A stretch of 43,553 bases of DNA from Pseudorhodoferax aquiterrae (GCF_014652235.1 NZ_BMYK01000038.1:1-43553); one strand, 5' to 3'. Positions 7,696 to 17,505 are shown, counted from the first letter of the stretch. Program-made: numbers and translations. Notes: generated by a model from the sequence alone, not told the origin.

Positions 7696-8358
7696 TCAGG
7701 CCAGATTGGGTGCGGCTTCCGCCGGGGCTGCGCTGCCCAGCCGCGTGACGGCCCAGCCGACCCCTGCACGGTCGAAGCGCAGCGGCGTGGCGTTGGCAAG
7801 CAGCGCCGCATCCAGCACCACGCCCAGCGCGCAGGCCAGCACGTGCAGCGTGCCGCCATGGGCCACGACCACCACGGGCGCTGGATGGGCCACGGCTTCG
7901 GCCAGGGCGACCAGCGTACGGTGGACGAACTGGTCCAGCGTCTCGCCGCCCTCGGGCGCGCAATCCCAGTCGATGTGGGCCGACGAGGTGCCGATCAACG
8001 CGCCGAAATGGCGCTCGCGCAGGCCCGCATGCAGGCGTTCCTCGTGCGCAAGCCGGCGCGCGACCATGCGCGCCGTGGTCAGCGCGCGCGGCGCATCGCT
8101 GCAGACGATGTGCACGCCTGTGCTGCCGGCCAGTTCCTCGGCCAGCCACGCCGCGGCCTGCTCGGCCTGGGCCAAGCCGGTCTCGTTGAGCGGCTCATCG
8201 ATGCTCTGGAAGATGCGCAGCGCATTGCGCGCGGTCTGCCCGTGGCGCAGGAAATAGAAGCGCTGCAGCCCCTCTGGCAGCTGGCAGCCAGCGGCGGCAC
8301 ACAGTGCCGGCAGGCGTTCCAGTCCACGGCTCACATGCAGCGGTGCGGCGCCTGCCAT
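7696..8358 (-). CDS. Histidine phosphatase (phosphoglycerate-mutase-like) family protein
   Basis: 220 residues. The phospho-acceptor motif LRHGQT sits at residues 37-42 (H39), the partner region VVVAHGGTLHV near residue 147 supplies the second His, and NETGLAQAEQAA is the usual conserved stretch between them. These enzymes hydrolyse phosphomonoesters through a phosphohistidine. The substrate (sugar phosphate, alpha-ribazole phosphate, other) cannot be chosen; no cobalamin genes lie nearby. The N-terminal 30 residues before the catalytic domain are unusual in having three Cys/Leu-rich turns and no clear signal peptide. It lies 7 bases downstream of accA on the same strand. Confidence 0.85.
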   Translation of the reverse strand: MAGAAPLHVSRGLERLPALCAAAGCQLPEGLQRFYFLRHGQTARNALRIFQSIDEPLNETGLAQAEQAAAWLAEELAGSTGVHIVCSDAPRALTTARMVARRLAHEERLHAGLRERHFGALIGTSSAHIDWDCAPEGGETLDQFVHRTLVALAEAVAHPAPVVVVAHGGTLHVLACALGVVLDAALLANATPLRFDRAGVGWAVTRLGSAAPAEAAPNLA

Positions 8359-8365
8359 CGCCGGC

Positions 8366-9340
8366 CTACTTGTCGGCCTTGGTGTCGTTGAAGCGGCCGT
8401 AGCTCTGCAGCCGCTCGTAGCGCCGGTCCACCAGTTCCTTGACCTTGAGGTCGCTGACCTGGCGGAACGCGTCGTTGAGGCCGCGCTTGAGGAAGGCCGC
8501 CATCTGCTTGTGGTCGCGGTGCGCGCCGCCCACGGGCTCGTTGACGATCTTGTCGATCAGGCCCAGGGCCTTGAGCCGGTGCGCCGTGATGCCCAGCGCA
8601 TCGGCTGCGTCCTGCGCGCGGTCGGAGGTCTTCCACAGAATCGAGGCGCAGCCCTCGGGGCTGATCACCGAATAGATCGAGTACTGCAGCATCAGCACCT
8701 GGTCGGCCACCGCGATGGCCAGCGCACCGCCGGAGCCGCCCTCGCCGATGATGGTCGTGATGATGGGCACCTCGAGCTGCGCCATCTCGTAGATGTTGCG
8801 GCCGATGGCCTCGGACTGGCCGCGCTCTTCGGCATCGATGCCCGGGTAGGCACCCGGCGTGTCGACGAAGGTGAACACGGGCAGCTTGAACTTCTCGGCC
8901 GTCTTCATGAGCCGCAGGGCCTTGCGGTAGCCCTCGGGCTTGGTCATGCCGAAGTTGCGCAGCGCACGTTCCTTGGTGTCGCGGCCCTTCTGGTGGCCCA
9001 GCACCATGCAGGCATGGCCGTTGAAGCGCGCCAGCCCGCCGACGATGGACAGGTCGTCGGCGAAGTGCCGGTCGCCGTGCATCTCGACGAAGTCGGTGAA
9101 GATCTCGTTCACGTAGTCGAGCGTGTAAGGCCGCTCGGCATGGCGCGCGATCTTGGTGATCTGCCACGGCGTCAGCACGCCGTAGATGTCGCGGGTCAGC
9201 TGCAGACTCTTCTTGCCGAGCTGGTCGATCTCGGCGGAGATGTCGACGGCGGACTCGGTCTGCACGTAGCGCAGCTCTTCGATCTTGGATTCGAGGTCCG
9301 CAATGGGCTGTTCGAAATCGAGGAAGGTTCTTTTGGGCAA
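8366..9340 (-). CDS. accA: Acetyl-CoA carboxylase carboxyltransferase subunit alpha
   Basis: 324 residues, the standard length for AccA. The start [20 protein letters not shown] and the motifs [53 protein letters not shown] and [11 protein letters not shown] are near-invariant in this subunit. With AccD it transfers carboxyl from biotin to acetyl-CoA to give malonyl-CoA, the committed step of fatty acid synthesis. AccD, AccB and AccC are not in this window. It follows the AlkA-type glycosylase gene by 22 bases on the same strand, an arrangement I recall from other Comamonadaceae. An AGGAGAG-like Shine-Dalgarno precedes the ATG. Confidence 0.98.
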   Translation of the reverse strand: MPKRTFLDFEQPIADLESKIEELRYVQTESAVDISAEIDQLGKKSLQLTRDIYGVLTPWQITKIARHAERPYTLDYVNEIFTDFVEMHGDRHFADDLSIVGGLARFNGHACMVLGHQKGRDTKERALRNFGMTKPEGYRKALRLMKTAEKFKLPVFTFVDTPGAYPGIDAEERGQSEAIGRNIYEMAQLEVPIITTIIGEGGSGGALAIAVADQVLMLQYSIYSVISPEGCASILWKTSDRAQDAADALGITAHRLKALGLIDKIVNEPVGGAHRDHKQMAAFLKRGLNDAFRQVSDLKVKELVDRRYERLQSYGRFNDTKADK

Positions 9341-9362
9341 AGCCGCTCTCCTTCTTTCCTGT

Positions 9363-10028
9363 TCAGTACCCGACCGGCAGCGGGTCGAGTGATCGCCAAA
9401 TATACCAAGTGGCCACGCTGGCGAAGGGGGCCCAGGCGGCCGCCACTTCGCGCAGGTCGCTGCGGCTCACAGGGTCTCCGGAAAAGTAGTTCTGGCTCAC
9501 GCCGTTGATGAGCCCGATGTCGTCCAGCGGCAGCACGTTGGGCCGCATCAGGTGGAAGATCAGGAACATCTCGGCGGTCCAGCGGCCGATGCCGCGGATC
9601 GCGACGAGCTCGGCGATGATGGCTTCGTCCTCCATCGCGTGCCAGTCGCGCACGTGCAGCGCGCCGGATTCGAAATGCAGGGCCAGGTCGACCAGGTACT
9701 CGACCTTGCGGGCCGACAGGCCGGCCGCGCGCATGTCGTCGACCTTGAGCTTGAGCACGCTGGCCGGCGTCAGCTGGCGCGGTAGCAGTGCGAAGCGGTC
9801 CCACACGGTCTGCGCGGCCTTCACCGAGACCTGCTGGCCGACGATGCTGCGGGCCAGCGTGATGAAGGCGTCGCCGCGCGTTTCCAGGCAGGCGTCGCCG
9901 AACTGCGGGATCAGCCGCTTCATGACGCGGTCCTTGCGCACCAGGTGGCGGCAGGCGTCCTGCCAGTACTCCGGCGTGTAGACCTGCACCACGGGCATGT
10001 CGGCCATCTTGCGCGCCCTAGCTGCCAT
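9363..10028 (-). CDS. AlkA-type DNA-3-methyladenine glycosylase II
   Basis: 221 residues from the ATG at 10028, which has a GAGG ribosome-binding site (10039-10036) 7 bases upstream; an in-frame ATG at 10070 would add 14 residues but has none. The helix-hairpin-helix [20 protein letters not shown] followed by [11 protein letters not shown] with the catalytic Asp identifies an HhH-GPD base-excision glycosylase. [16 protein letters not shown] is the conserved substrate-pocket helix. No C-terminal Cys4 iron-sulphur loop is present, which separates it from MutY/Nth and fits AlkA. It removes alkylated purines from DNA; the ogt gene repairing O6-alkylguanine lies in the same minus-strand run. Confidence 0.92.
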   Translation of the reverse strand: MAARARKMADMPVVQVYTPEYWQDACRHLVRKDRVMKRLIPQFGDACLETRGDAFITLARSIVGQQVSVKAAQTVWDRFALLPRQLTPASVLKLKVDDMRAAGLSARKVEYLVDLALHFESGALHVRDWHAMEDEAIIAELVAIRGIGRWTAEMFLIFHLMRPNVLPLDDIGLINGVSQNYFSGDPVSRSDLREVAAAWAPFASVATWYIWRSLDPLPVGY

Positions 10029-10073
10029 GGGCCATCCTCGCCGCGACAGCGCGCGGCGCCAGGGGAGCATGCA

Positions 10074-11477
10074 TCACTGCGCGGCCTCCCAGGTGGTTCC
10101 GGTCGGGCTGTCCTTGAGCACGATGCCCTGCTCCAGCAGGCTCTTGCGGATGCGGTCGGCCTCGGCGAAGTCGCGGGCAGCCTTGGCGGCAGCGCGGGCG
10201 GCGATCTGCGCGGTGATGGTCTCGGGCGTCAGGCCGGCTGCTCTGCCTTCCACCGCATCGGCGGGGCGCCACCGCTTGAACGCGACCGGGTCGCCCTGCA
10301 GCAAACCCAGCGTACCGGCCAAAGCCTTGAGCAATCCAGCGGTCTCGGCAGACCGCGTGCGGTTGACCTCGGCTGCGAGGTCGAACAGCACGGCCACAGC
10401 CTCGGGTGTGCCGAAGTCCTCGTCCATCGCGGCCTTGAAGCGGGCGGCGTGCGGCTGGGACCAGTCGATCGCCAGCTCGGCCGGGGCCACCGACTCCAGC
10501 GCCGTGTAGAGCCGGCGCAGCGCACTGCGGGCGTCGTCCAGATGCGCGTCGCTGTAGTTGAGCGGGCTGCGGTAGTGCGTGCGCACCATGAAGAAGCGCA
10601 GCGTCTCGGCGTCGTACTTCTTGAGCACGTCGCGGATCGTGAAGAAGTTTCCGAGGCTCTTGGACATCTTCTCGTTGTCCACGCGCACGAAGCCGTTGTG
10701 CACCCAGAAGCGCGCCAATGGCTTGCCGCTGGCGCCTTCGCTCTGCGCAATCTCGTTCTCGTGGTGCGGAAACTGCAGGTCGGCACCGCCACCGTGCAGG
10801 TCGAAGCTCTCGCCCAGCAGCGCGCAGCTCATGGCCGAGCATTCGATGTGCCAGCCGGGCCGGCCACGGCCGAAGGGACTGTCCCATTGCGCATCCGCGG
10901 GCTCCTCGGGCTTGGCGGCCTTCCAGAGCACGAAGTCCAGCGGGTCGTCCTTGCCATCGAGCACGGCCACGCGCTCGCCCGCACGCAGTTCGTCCAGCGA
11001 CTTGCCGGACAGCTTGCCGTAGCCCGGAAACTTGCGCACGGAGAAGTTCACATCGCCGCTGTTGGCGCGGTAGGCCAGCGCCTTGCCCTCCAGCGTCTCG
11101 ATCAGGCCCAGCATCTGCGGCACGTACTCGGTGGCGCGCGGCTCGTGCGTGGGCGGCTCGATGCCCAGGGCGCCGATGTCGGCGTGCATGGCCGCCGTCA
11201 TCTCGTCGGTCAGCGCACGGATCGTGATGCCACGCTCCACGGCACGGCGGATGATCTTGTCGTCGATGTCGGTGATGTTGCGCACGTAGGTCACGCGCAG
11301 GCCGCTGCACTTGAGCCAGCGCTGCACCACGTCGAAGGCCATCATCATGCGGGCATGGCCCACATGGCACAGGTCGTAGATGGTCATGCCGCAGACGTAC
11401 ATGCGGACATGGCCGGGCTCGATCGGCGAAAAAACGTCCAACGCACGCGTCAGCGTGTTGTAGATGCGCAAACTCAT
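10074..11477 (-). CDS. cysS: Cysteinyl-tRNA synthetase
   Basis: 467 residues from the [11 protein letters not shown] start, the conserved N-terminus of bacterial CysRS; the longer reading frame to 11588 is unsupported. Class I signatures are present: the HIGH-type HVGH at 38-41, the zinc ligand C29 in VRMYVCGMT, further zinc ligands in the WHIECSAMS and [16 protein letters not shown] region, and KMSKSLGNF. It charges tRNA-Cys in the cytoplasm. The C-terminal anticodon-binding helices end with WEAAQ. The divergent TPR gene starts 186 bases away and the glycosylase gene begins downstream on the same strand. Confidence 0.98.
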   Translation of the reverse strand: MSLRIYNTLTRALDVFSPIEPGHVRMYVCGMTIYDLCHVGHARMMMAFDVVQRWLKCSGLRVTYVRNITDIDDKIIRRAVERGITIRALTDEMTAAMHADIGALGIEPPTHEPRATEYVPQMLGLIETLEGKALAYRANSGDVNFSVRKFPGYGKLSGKSLDELRAGERVAVLDGKDDPLDFVLWKAAKPEEPADAQWDSPFGRGRPGWHIECSAMSCALLGESFDLHGGGADLQFPHHENEIAQSEGASGKPLARFWVHNGFVRVDNEKMSKSLGNFFTIRDVLKKYDAETLRFFMVRTHYRSPLNYSDAHLDDARSALRRLYTALESVAPAELAIDWSQPHAARFKAAMDEDFGTPEAVAVLFDLAAEVNRTRSAETAGLLKALAGTLGLLQGDPVAFKRWRPADAVEGRAAGLTPETITAQIAARAAAKAARDFAEADRIRKSLLEQGIVLKDSPTGTTWEAAQ

Positions 11478-11598
11478 GGAATCCGGGAAAACACAGGACT
11501 GTTCGGGGACATCCTGGGGGTCGATCGGGCCGTCCTGGCCCGCTTGTTCACAAGGGTGGCCGCGCTGGCGCTGCGCCGGGCCGCACACCCCCCTCGGC

Positions 11599-11604
11599 TA
11601 GAAT
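11599..11604 (+). promoter_or_regulatory. Candidate -10 element for the TPR-cyclophilin-lpxH run
   Basis: TAGAAT in the context GGCTAGAATCGCC, the form that -10 elements commonly take in Comamonadaceae, lies 60 bases upstream of the ATG at 11664 in the cysS divergent region. No good -35 hexamer is visible at the expected distance, so the assignment is tentative. Confidence 0.35.
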
Positions 11605-11663
11605 CGCCGGCATTCTATAGCCGCGTGCGCAGGCTGTCTTTACGTATTGCAGCAAGAGGTTCT

Positions 11664-12236
11664 ATGAAGCAAGCGCTATCCCGCATCCTGCCTTCCGCCC
11701 TGCATTTGGCGCGCGTGTTCGCCATCGCTGGCGCGGCCTGGGCCGGCCAGGCGGCCATCGCGCAAGCCGACCCTTATGCCGAGGTCGGCCAACTCGTGCG
11801 CGCCGGCAAGCTGACCGAAGCCAGCGCCAAGGTCGAGCAGTACCTGGCCGGCAAACCGCGCGATCCGCAGATGCGCTTTCTGAAGAGCGTGGTGCAGACC
11901 GAGCAGGGCAAGCCCGAGGAAGCGGTCGAGACCCTCACGCAGATCACGCAGGAATTCCCCGAACTGCCCGAGCCCTACAACAACCTGGCCGTGCTGTACG
12001 CCGGCCAGAACCAGTACGACAAGGCGCGCGCGGCGCTGGAGATGGCGATCCGCCTGAACCCGAACTACGCCACCGCGCACGAGAACCTGGGCGACGTCTA
12101 CGCCAAGCTGGCGAGCCAGTCGTACAGCCGCTCGTTGCAGTTGCAGGCCAACAACCCGCAAGCCACGCAGAAGGTCGCGGCACTGACGACCATGCTGGCG
12201 CCCCAGTCCGCCAAGCCGCGCGCCAGCGGCAAGTAA
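11664..12236 (+). CDS. Exported tetratricopeptide-repeat protein
   Basis: 190 residues. The N-terminal 33 residues (MKQALSRILPSALHL... ending AIAQA) form a Sec signal peptide, so the protein is periplasmic. The mature part holds about four TPR-like units: DPYAEVGQLVRAGKLTEA, DPQMRFLKSVVQTEQGKPEEA, LPEPYNNLAVLYAGQNQYDKA and NPNYATAHENLGDVYAKLA. It ends in a Lys/Ala tail. TPR proteins are scaffolds for complexes; no specific partner can be named. The start is the first Met followed by a signal sequence; the same frame is open far upstream through the cysS antisense strand, which is a shadow of high GC. It precedes the two cyclophilin genes, 66 bases upstream. Confidence 0.88.
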   Translation: MKQALSRILPSALHLARVFAIAGAAWAGQAAIAQADPYAEVGQLVRAGKLTEASAKVEQYLAGKPRDPQMRFLKSVVQTEQGKPEEAVETLTQITQEFPELPEPYNNLAVLYAGQNQYDKARAALEMAIRLNPNYATAHENLGDVYAKLASQSYSRSLQLQANNPQATQKVAALTTMLAPQSAKPRASGK

Positions 12237-12302
12237 GCCGCGCCCGCTCGCCACGTGCCGCCTGCCGCGGCACGTCTTCGCATTCCACCACCCCCGTCCC
12301 AC

Positions 12303-12986
12303 ATGACCGCTCGTCTGCTTTCACTGTCGCGCCGCGCCCTCGTGCTGGCTGCCGGCCTCGCGCTTGCGCCCTTGAGCCATGCCGCCGATGCACCGCGCGT
12401 GCTGTTCAAGACCAGCGCGGGCGACTTCACGGTCGAGGTCTACCCCGACAAGGCGCCCAAGACGGTGGAGAACTTCCTCCAGTACGTGCGCGACAAGCAC
12501 TACGACGGCACGATCTTCCACCGCGTGATCCCGAACTTCATGGTCCAGGGCGGCGGCTACGACAAGAACTACAAGGAAAAGGCCACGCGTGCGCCGGTCG
12601 AACACGAAGGCCGCGCCGCGCTGGCCAAGGGCGGCCCGCGCAACGTGGTCGGCACGCTGGCCATGGCGCGCACCAACGATCCGAACTCGGCTTCGTCGCA
12701 GTTCTTCATCAACGTGGCCGACAACGCCTTTCTCGATCCGGTGCAGATCCCCGACGGCGACCCGGTCGCCAAGTTCACCTACCAGGGCCGCACCTACGAG
12801 AACGTGCCGCGCGCCCAGCTGGTGGGTGCGCCGCAGCTCTATGGTTACACGGTGTTCGGCAAGGTCGTCGCCGGCATGGACGTGGTACAAAAGATCAAGG
12901 CCGTGCCGACCGGCCCGGGCGGCCCCTTCCCAACGGATGCGCCGCAGACGCCCATCCTCATCCAATCCGCAACCCTGGTGAAATGA
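12303..12986 (+). CDS. Periplasmic cyclophilin-type peptidyl-prolyl isomerase
   Basis: 227 residues beginning [18 protein letters not shown] with a signal peptide cleaved near SHA-ADA (about residue 27). The cyclophilin core includes [16 protein letters not shown], with the catalytic Arg in FHRV, and [16 protein letters not shown]. It accelerates cis-trans isomerisation of prolyl bonds in exported proteins. An insertion around [26 protein letters not shown] makes it longer than the cytoplasmic paralogue encoded immediately downstream (one base gap), with which it shares most core residues; the pair looks like a tandem duplication with separate compartments. A start 16 codons upstream lacks a proper signal sequence. 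Confidence 0.95.
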   Translation: MTARLLSLSRRALVLAAGLALAPLSHAADAPRVLFKTSAGDFTVEVYPDKAPKTVENFLQYVRDKHYDGTIFHRVIPNFMVQGGGYDKNYKEKATRAPVEHEGRAALAKGGPRNVVGTLAMARTNDPNSASSQFFINVADNAFLDPVQIPDGDPVAKFTYQGRTYENVPRAQLVGAPQLYGYTVFGKVVAGMDVVQKIKAVPTGPGGPFPTDAPQTPILIQSATLVK

Positions 12987-12987
12987 C

Positions 12988-13494
12988 ATGAGCCAACCCC
13001 GAGTCGAACTGCACATTGCCAACTACGGCGTCATCACGATCGAACTGGACGCCGAGAAGGCGCCCAAGTCCGCCGAGAACTTCCTGGCCTACGTGAAGAA
13101 GGGCCACTACGACAACACCATCTTTCACCGCGTGATCCCGGGCTTCATGGTCCAGGGCGGTGGCTTCGAGCCCGGCATGAAGCAAAAGGCCACGGATGCG
13201 CCGATCAACAACGAGGCCAACAACGGCCTGAAGAACGACAAGTACACCCTGGCCATGGCGCGCACCAACGACCCGCACTCGGCCACGGCGCAGTTCTTCA
13301 TCAACGTGGTCGACAACGCCTTTCTGAACCACACCGCACCCTCGGCCCAGGGCTGGGGCTACGCCGTGTTCGGCAAGGTCGTCGGCGGCACCGAGATCGT
13401 CGACAAGATCAAGGCCGTGAAGACGGGCCGCAAGGGTTTCCACGACGACGTGCCGCAGGAAGACGTGGTCATCGAGAAGGCCGTCGCACTCTGA
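12988..13494 (+). CDS. ppiB: Cytoplasmic peptidyl-prolyl isomerase B
   Basis: 168 residues, the usual PpiB length, without signal peptide. Cyclophilin motifs: [46 protein letters not shown] and [11 protein letters not shown]. It is the cytoplasmic counterpart of the exported isomerase one base upstream. Its stop codon shares a base with the start of lpxH (TGATG at 13492-13496), so the two are translationally coupled; a ppiB-lpxH order is common in betaproteobacteria as far as I recall. Confidence 0.97.
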   Translation: MSQPRVELHIANYGVITIELDAEKAPKSAENFLAYVKKGHYDNTIFHRVIPGFMVQGGGFEPGMKQKATDAPINNEANNGLKNDKYTLAMARTNDPHSATAQFFINVVDNAFLNHTAPSAQGWGYAVFGKVVGGTEIVDKIKAVKTGRKGFHDDVPQEDVVIEKAVAL

Positions 13495-14306
13495 TGCAGC
13501 CGCAGCCGGCCCTGCCGACGTTCGCCGAACTCGTCGCGCCCAGCGACTGGCGCTGCATCGAACTGCTGTCCGATGTGCACCTGCGTCCGGAGGAGCCGGC
13601 CACGTTCGCCGCTTGGCGACAGGCCGTCACGCTAAGCCGCGCCGATGCGCTGTTCATGCTGGGTGACCTGTTCGAGGTCTGGGTCGGCGACGATGCGCTC
13701 GACCCGGCCGTGGGCGACGACAGTCCGCTCGGGCAGTTCGAACGGCAGTGCGCCGAAGTGATCCGTTCCGTGGCGGCGCAGCGGCCCGTGTACTTCATGC
13801 ATGGCAACCGCGACTTCCTGTTCGGCGCCGCCGGGCTGGCCGCCACCGGCATGCAGTTGCTGCACGACCCCACGCTGCTGGTTTTCGGCGGCCGCCGCTG
13901 GCTGCTGAGCCACGGCGATGCGCTGTGCCTGGACGACGTGGCCTACCAGCGGTTCCGCCTGCAGGTGCAGAACCCGGCCTGGCAGAAGGCCTCGCTGCAG
14001 CATCCACTGGCCATGCGTCGGCAGATGGCACGGCAGATCCGCCAGGCCAGCGAACAGCGCAAAGACCAGGGCCTGGGCTATGCCGACGTCGATGCCGACG
14101 CGGCCCGCGCCTGGCTGCGCGCCGCGCAGAGCGACACCCTGGTCCACGGCCACACCCACATGCCGGCCGACCACGACCTGGGCGAAGGCCTGCAGCGCAT
14201 CGTCATGAGCGACTGGGAAGCGACGGCCCAGCCGCCGCGGCTGGAACTGCTGCGGCTGGCCACCGACGCCCCGCCCCGGCGCATCGCCGTCACACCCGCT
14301 GCATGA
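13494..14306 (+). CDS. lpxH: UDP-2,3-diacylglucosamine diphosphatase
   Basis: 270 residues with calcineurin-type metallophosphoesterase motifs in order: LLSDVHL (D-x-H), MLGDLFEVWVGDD (GD), MHGNRDFLFG (GNRD, the LpxH form of GNHE), LSHGDALCLDD and VHGHTHMP (GHTH). It cleaves UDP-2,3-diacylglucosamine to lipid X and UMP at the inner membrane, the fourth step of lipid A synthesis. This marks a Gram-negative host with lipopolysaccharide. The N-terminal about 20 residues before the first motif extend beyond the E. coli enzyme. Coupled to ppiB upstream and to mtfA downstream by overlapping stop and start codons. Confidence 0.95.
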   Translation: MQPQPALPTFAELVAPSDWRCIELLSDVHLRPEEPATFAAWRQAVTLSRADALFMLGDLFEVWVGDDALDPAVGDDSPLGQFERQCAEVIRSVAAQRPVYFMHGNRDFLFGAAGLAATGMQLLHDPTLLVFGGRRWLLSHGDALCLDDVAYQRFRLQVQNPAWQKASLQHPLAMRRQMARQIRQASEQRKDQGLGYADVDADAARAWLRAAQSDTLVHGHTHMPADHDLGEGLQRIVMSDWEATAQPPRLELLRLATDAPPRRIAVTPAA

Positions 14307-15148
14307 GCGGCGGCTGGGGCCGGCTGCTGCGCTGGTGGCAGCGCTGGTGGCAGCGCGCGCCGCGCGCCATCCCCGATCCGCTCTGGCAGGCCGTGCTGGC
14401 CGACTATGGCTTTCTGCAGGCCCTTTCCCCCGACGAGCAGCAAGGCCTGCGCGCGCTGAGCGCCGAGTTCCTGGCCCAAAAGGAATTCCACGGCGCCGAC
14501 GGCCTGCAGGTCACCGATTCAATGGCCATCGCCATCGCCGCCCAGGCCTGCCTGCCGTTGCTGCACCTCGCGGCCCGGCCGGGCGGCGGCACGCCCGGCC
14601 GCGGCTCTGTGCTGCGCTGGTACGCCGACTTCGTCGGCATCGTGGTGCAGCCCGGCGACGTCGTCGCGCGCCGTGAAACCGTCGACGAGACCGGCGTGGT
14701 CCACGCCTACGACGAAGTGCTGGCCGGCGAGGCCATGGACCAGGGGCCGGTGATGCTGAGCTGGCAGGCCGTCCGCGAGGCGGGCGACAGCGCGGGCGCA
14801 GGCTACAACGTGGTCATCCATGAGTTCGCGCACAAGCTCGACATGGCCGATGGCGCGCCCGATGGCTGCCCTCCCCTGCCGCCCGGCTTCATGGGCGCGC
14901 GCAGCGCAGCCCACGCACGCCGTCAGTGGTTCGAGATCTGGGAGCAAGCCTATGCGCAGTTCTGCGACCAAGTGGTGGTCGCCGAACGCTTCGGTGGGGA
15001 ACTGCCCTGGCTGGACAGCTACGGCAGCAAAAGCCTGGACGAATTCTTCGCGGTGGCCTGCGAGGCCTACTTCGTGAACCGCCCGCGCTTCAGCGCGGAT
15101 TTCCCCGATCTACTGCCTTCGCTGGACGCATTCTTCCGGTCAGGCTGA
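14303..15148 (+). CDS. mtfA: M90 family zinc peptidase, MtfA-like
   Basis: 281 residues from the ATG overlapping the lpxH stop (ATGA). The zinc-binding HEFAH is at 173-177, followed by KLDMADG as in MtfA (HExxH...LDxxDG), and further conserved stretches are SYGSKSLDEFFAVACEAYF and the N-terminal Trp/Arg-rich helix. In enterobacteria MtfA binds the glucose repressor Mlc and has aminopeptidase activity. No Mlc or PTS glucose system is visible here, so the regulatory role cannot be assumed. The end of the gene directly abuts the convergent LysR gene. Confidence 0.92.
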   Translation: MSGGWGRLLRWWQRWWQRAPRAIPDPLWQAVLADYGFLQALSPDEQQGLRALSAEFLAQKEFHGADGLQVTDSMAIAIAAQACLPLLHLAARPGGGTPGRGSVLRWYADFVGIVVQPGDVVARRETVDETGVVHAYDEVLAGEAMDQGPVMLSWQAVREAGDSAGAGYNVVIHEFAHKLDMADGAPDGCPPLPPGFMGARSAAHARRQWFEIWEQAYAQFCDQVVVAERFGGELPWLDSYGSKSLDEFFAVACEAYFVNRPRFSADFPDLLPSLDAFFRSG

Positions 15149-16048
15149 TCAGCGTTCCCACAGCGGCGTGCTGCCCAGGCGCTGATTCAGGAAATCGAGC
15201 AGCGTGCGCAGGCTCGCCGGCTGGTGGCGGCGCGAGATGTAGAACGCATAGATGCCCAGCTCGTCGGCATGCCAGTCGGGCAGCACGCTGACCAGTTCGC
15301 CGTCGCGCAGCATCGGCGCCACGACATAGTTCGGCAACACGGCCAGGCCACCGCCGGCGCGGACCGCCTCCACCAGACTCATGGTGTCGTTGGCACTGAA
15401 ACTGCCCGAGACCTGCACCAGGCATTCCTCGCCCTGGCGCGAAAAGCTCCATTGGCTCTTTTCCACGCGCGAATGGGACAGGCAGTTGTGCTGCGTCAGG
15501 TCGTCTGGCGTCTTGGGAGCGTCGTTCTTTTCCAGGTAGGCTGGCGTGCAGCACAGCACGGCACGGCAGGTGCTGAGCTTTTTGGCGATCAGCGCGGGAT
15601 CCAGCTCGTTGGTCATCCGGATGGCCAGGTCGATGCGCTCGTCGACGAGATTGAGCGGCTGGTCGCTGAGCACCAGATCGATCTTGGTGCGCGGGTACTT
15701 CGCGAGGTAGTCCACCAAGATGGCGGACAGGTAGGCCTGGCCGAATGCGGGGTTGCACTGCACGCGGATCTGGCCGTGCGGCTCCGTGTCGCGCTGGCCG
15801 ACCACCTGCTCCACATCGTTGACGAGTTCGAGCAGTTGGCGGCTGCGCACCACGCAAGCCTCGCCCGCCTCGGTCAGCGACAGGCGGCGCGTGGAGCGTT
15901 GCAACAGGCGTGCGCCCAGCCAGCGTTCGAGCTCGCCGATGTGCCGGGTCACCATGGCCCTGGACATGCCCAAGGTGTTGGCGGCCGCCGTGAAGCTGCC
16001 ACGCGTCACCACTTCACTGAACACACGCATCGCGGAAATTCGGTCCAT
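15149..16048 (-). CDS. LysR-family transcriptional regulator
   Basis: 299 residues, the standard length. The winged helix-turn-helix covers residues 1-60 (MDRISAMRVFSEVVTRGSF, then AAANTLGMSRAMVTRHIGELE and LLQRSTRRLSLTEAG), followed by the periplasmic-binding-like effector domain from about residue 90. It belongs to the broad CrgA/PA-type subgroup of LysR proteins. LysR genes usually regulate a divergent neighbour, but here the upstream gene (aminotransferase) is on the same strand, 209 bases away, so the target is unclear. Its stop abuts mtfA. Confidence 0.93.
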   Translation of the reverse strand: MDRISAMRVFSEVVTRGSFTAAANTLGMSRAMVTRHIGELERWLGARLLQRSTRRLSLTEAGEACVVRSRQLLELVNDVEQVVGQRDTEPHGQIRVQCNPAFGQAYLSAILVDYLAKYPRTKIDLVLSDQPLNLVDERIDLAIRMTNELDPALIAKKLSTCRAVLCCTPAYLEKNDAPKTPDDLTQHNCLSHSRVEKSQWSFSRQGEECLVQVSGSFSANDTMSLVEAVRAGGGLAVLPNYVVAPMLRDGELVSVLPDWHADELGIYAFYISRRHQPASLRTLLDFLNQRLGSTPLWER

Positions 16049-16257
16049 CGCACACCTGTAGGAGACAACTTGCTCGGCTCAACTCCGGACACCCGATTCG
16101 GCACCAGAGTGAACAAATCTTAAAGCGGCGAGTTGTAACGCAGTACACAAAAATTTCACGTTTCCGGGTGAATACACCTGGTTTTGTGACGAAACAAAAA
16201 GATAACAGCTTTTTTATGTATGCAATTAAGTGCAAATACGTAGGTATGCAGAATCGC
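16049..16257. other. AT-rich intergenic region upstream of the LysR gene
   Basis: This 209-base gap is visibly much richer in A and T than its surroundings, especially 16120-16250, with runs such as CAAAAATTTCACG and AACAAAAAGATAACAG. It must hold the promoter of the LysR gene and any terminator of the aminotransferase gene. I see no convincing hairpin-plus-T-run, -35/-10 pair or complete LysR box (T-N11-A) that stands out, and no ORF worth calling. Confidence 0.6.
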
Positions 16258-17421
16258 TCACGCTCGCTGCTCGTTCAGCCAGCGGCCCAGTCGCTCTGCG
16301 CCCTGGACCAATCGCTGCGGGTCGCGCGAGGCGAAGCACCAACGCAACCAGCCCTGGGCCTGCGGGGCGAAGGCCGAGCCCGGCGCCAGCCCCAAGCCGG
16401 CCTCGCGTACCAGCCGCTTGGCCACGGCCAGGGAATCGTCGACCCCTTCCAGCTGGAAGAACGCGTACATGCCCCCTTGGGCCGCCGACACGCGCACTTG
16501 CGGCATGGCGGCCAGCAGCGGCACCAGCGTGTCACGGCACTGGCGCAAATGCTCCACGACGCGCGGCGTGACCTCGTCACGGCGTGCCAGCGCGGCCAGT
16601 GCAGCGCGCTGCGTGAACACGCTGGCGCAGGAGGTGTTGAACTCGATCAGCTTGCCCATGGCCTGGGTCAGCGTGGCGGGCACCACCAGCCAGCCGAGCC
16701 GCCAGCCCGTCATCAAGAAGCTTTTGGAGAAGCTGTGCACGACCACCAGCCGGTCGTCGGGCTCCGCCTGGTCGAGGAAACTTGGCGCGCAGGCCAGCGT
16801 TGCGGGCGCGTAATACAGGCGTTCGTAAACCTCGTCGGCCAGGATCCAGGTGCCGGTGCGTCGGCAATGCGCGAGCAGCGCGGCCTGCTCTTCGGCGCGC
16901 AGTGTCCAGCCCGTCGGATTGTTCGGGGCATTGACGATCAGCAGCCGCGTGGCCGGGGTGATGGCGGCCAGGAGCGCGTCCAGGTCCAATGTCCATTGCC
17001 CATCCACGGGCCGTAGCGGCACGCAGCGCAGGCGCGCGCCCAGGATGAGGGGCTGGGCCGTGAGGTTGGGCCACACCGGTGTCACGGCAACCACCTCGTC
17101 GCCCGGATCGACCAGGCACTGGACGGCCAGCATCAAGGCATTGACGCCACCGGAGGTGACGGCGATGCGTTCCGTCGCGATCGCGCCATGCAATGCCGAC
17201 ATGTAGCCCGCGATGGCTTCGCGCAGTTCCGGCAGGCCGAGGTTGTGGGCGTAGAAGGTCTCGCCGCGCTGCAGCGATTCGATGGCGGCCTCGCGGATGA
17301 ACGCGGGCGTGACCTCGTCGCTCTCACCGAACCAGAACGGCAGCACGTCGTCGCGGCCGATGCCGGCATTGGCCACCTCACGGATCTGCGATTCGGCGAG
17401 GTCTTGGATGGCTTTTCTCAT
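16258..17421 (-). CDS. PLP-dependent aminotransferase, class I/II
   Basis: 387 residues from the start MRKAIQDLAESQIREVAN; the reading frame is open 30 codons further but that part is not family-like. Fold-type I motifs: NAPNNPTGW (substrate and PLP contacts), ILADEVYERLYY (the Asp that pairs with the PLP ring nitrogen), HSFSKSFLMTGWRLGWLV with the Schiff-base Lys in SFSKSF, and RRDEVT / GLAPGSAF toward the C-terminus. It transfers an amino group between an amino acid and a 2-oxoacid in the cytoplasm. Aspartate, aromatic or alanine specificity cannot be resolved. It is monocistronic as far as can be seen. Confidence 0.93.
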   Translation of the reverse strand: MRKAIQDLAESQIREVANAGIGRDDVLPFWFGESDEVTPAFIREAAIESLQRGETFYAHNLGLPELREAIAGYMSALHGAIATERIAVTSGGVNALMLAVQCLVDPGDEVVAVTPVWPNLTAQPLILGARLRCVPLRPVDGQWTLDLDALLAAITPATRLLIVNAPNNPTGWTLRAEEQAALLAHCRRTGTWILADEVYERLYYAPATLACAPSFLDQAEPDDRLVVVHSFSKSFLMTGWRLGWLVVPATLTQAMGKLIEFNTSCASVFTQRAALAALARRDEVTPRVVEHLRQCRDTLVPLLAAMPQVRVSAAQGGMYAFFQLEGVDDSLAVAKRLVREAGLGLAPGSAFAPQAQGWLRWCFASRDPQRLVQGAERLGRWLNEQRA

Positions 17422-17505
17422 GGGATTGGGCAATGGTTCACGCTGCGGGCCATGGTAGCGGCGGCGTGCGTGGCACACACTGCGCAGTCCCTGGGAGAAA
17501 CCATC

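Noticed and set aside
9945-11663. Long plus-strand open frame in front of the TPR protein gene
   Set aside because: It runs antisense through cysS, whose protein motifs are unmistakable; the open frame is a by-product of high GC. The TPR gene starts at the Met with a signal peptide at 11664.
16014-16235. 73-codon minus-strand ORF upstream of the LysR gene
   Set aside because: It overlaps the start of the LysR gene in another frame, lies in AT-rich DNA, and has no recognisable features or ribosome-binding site.
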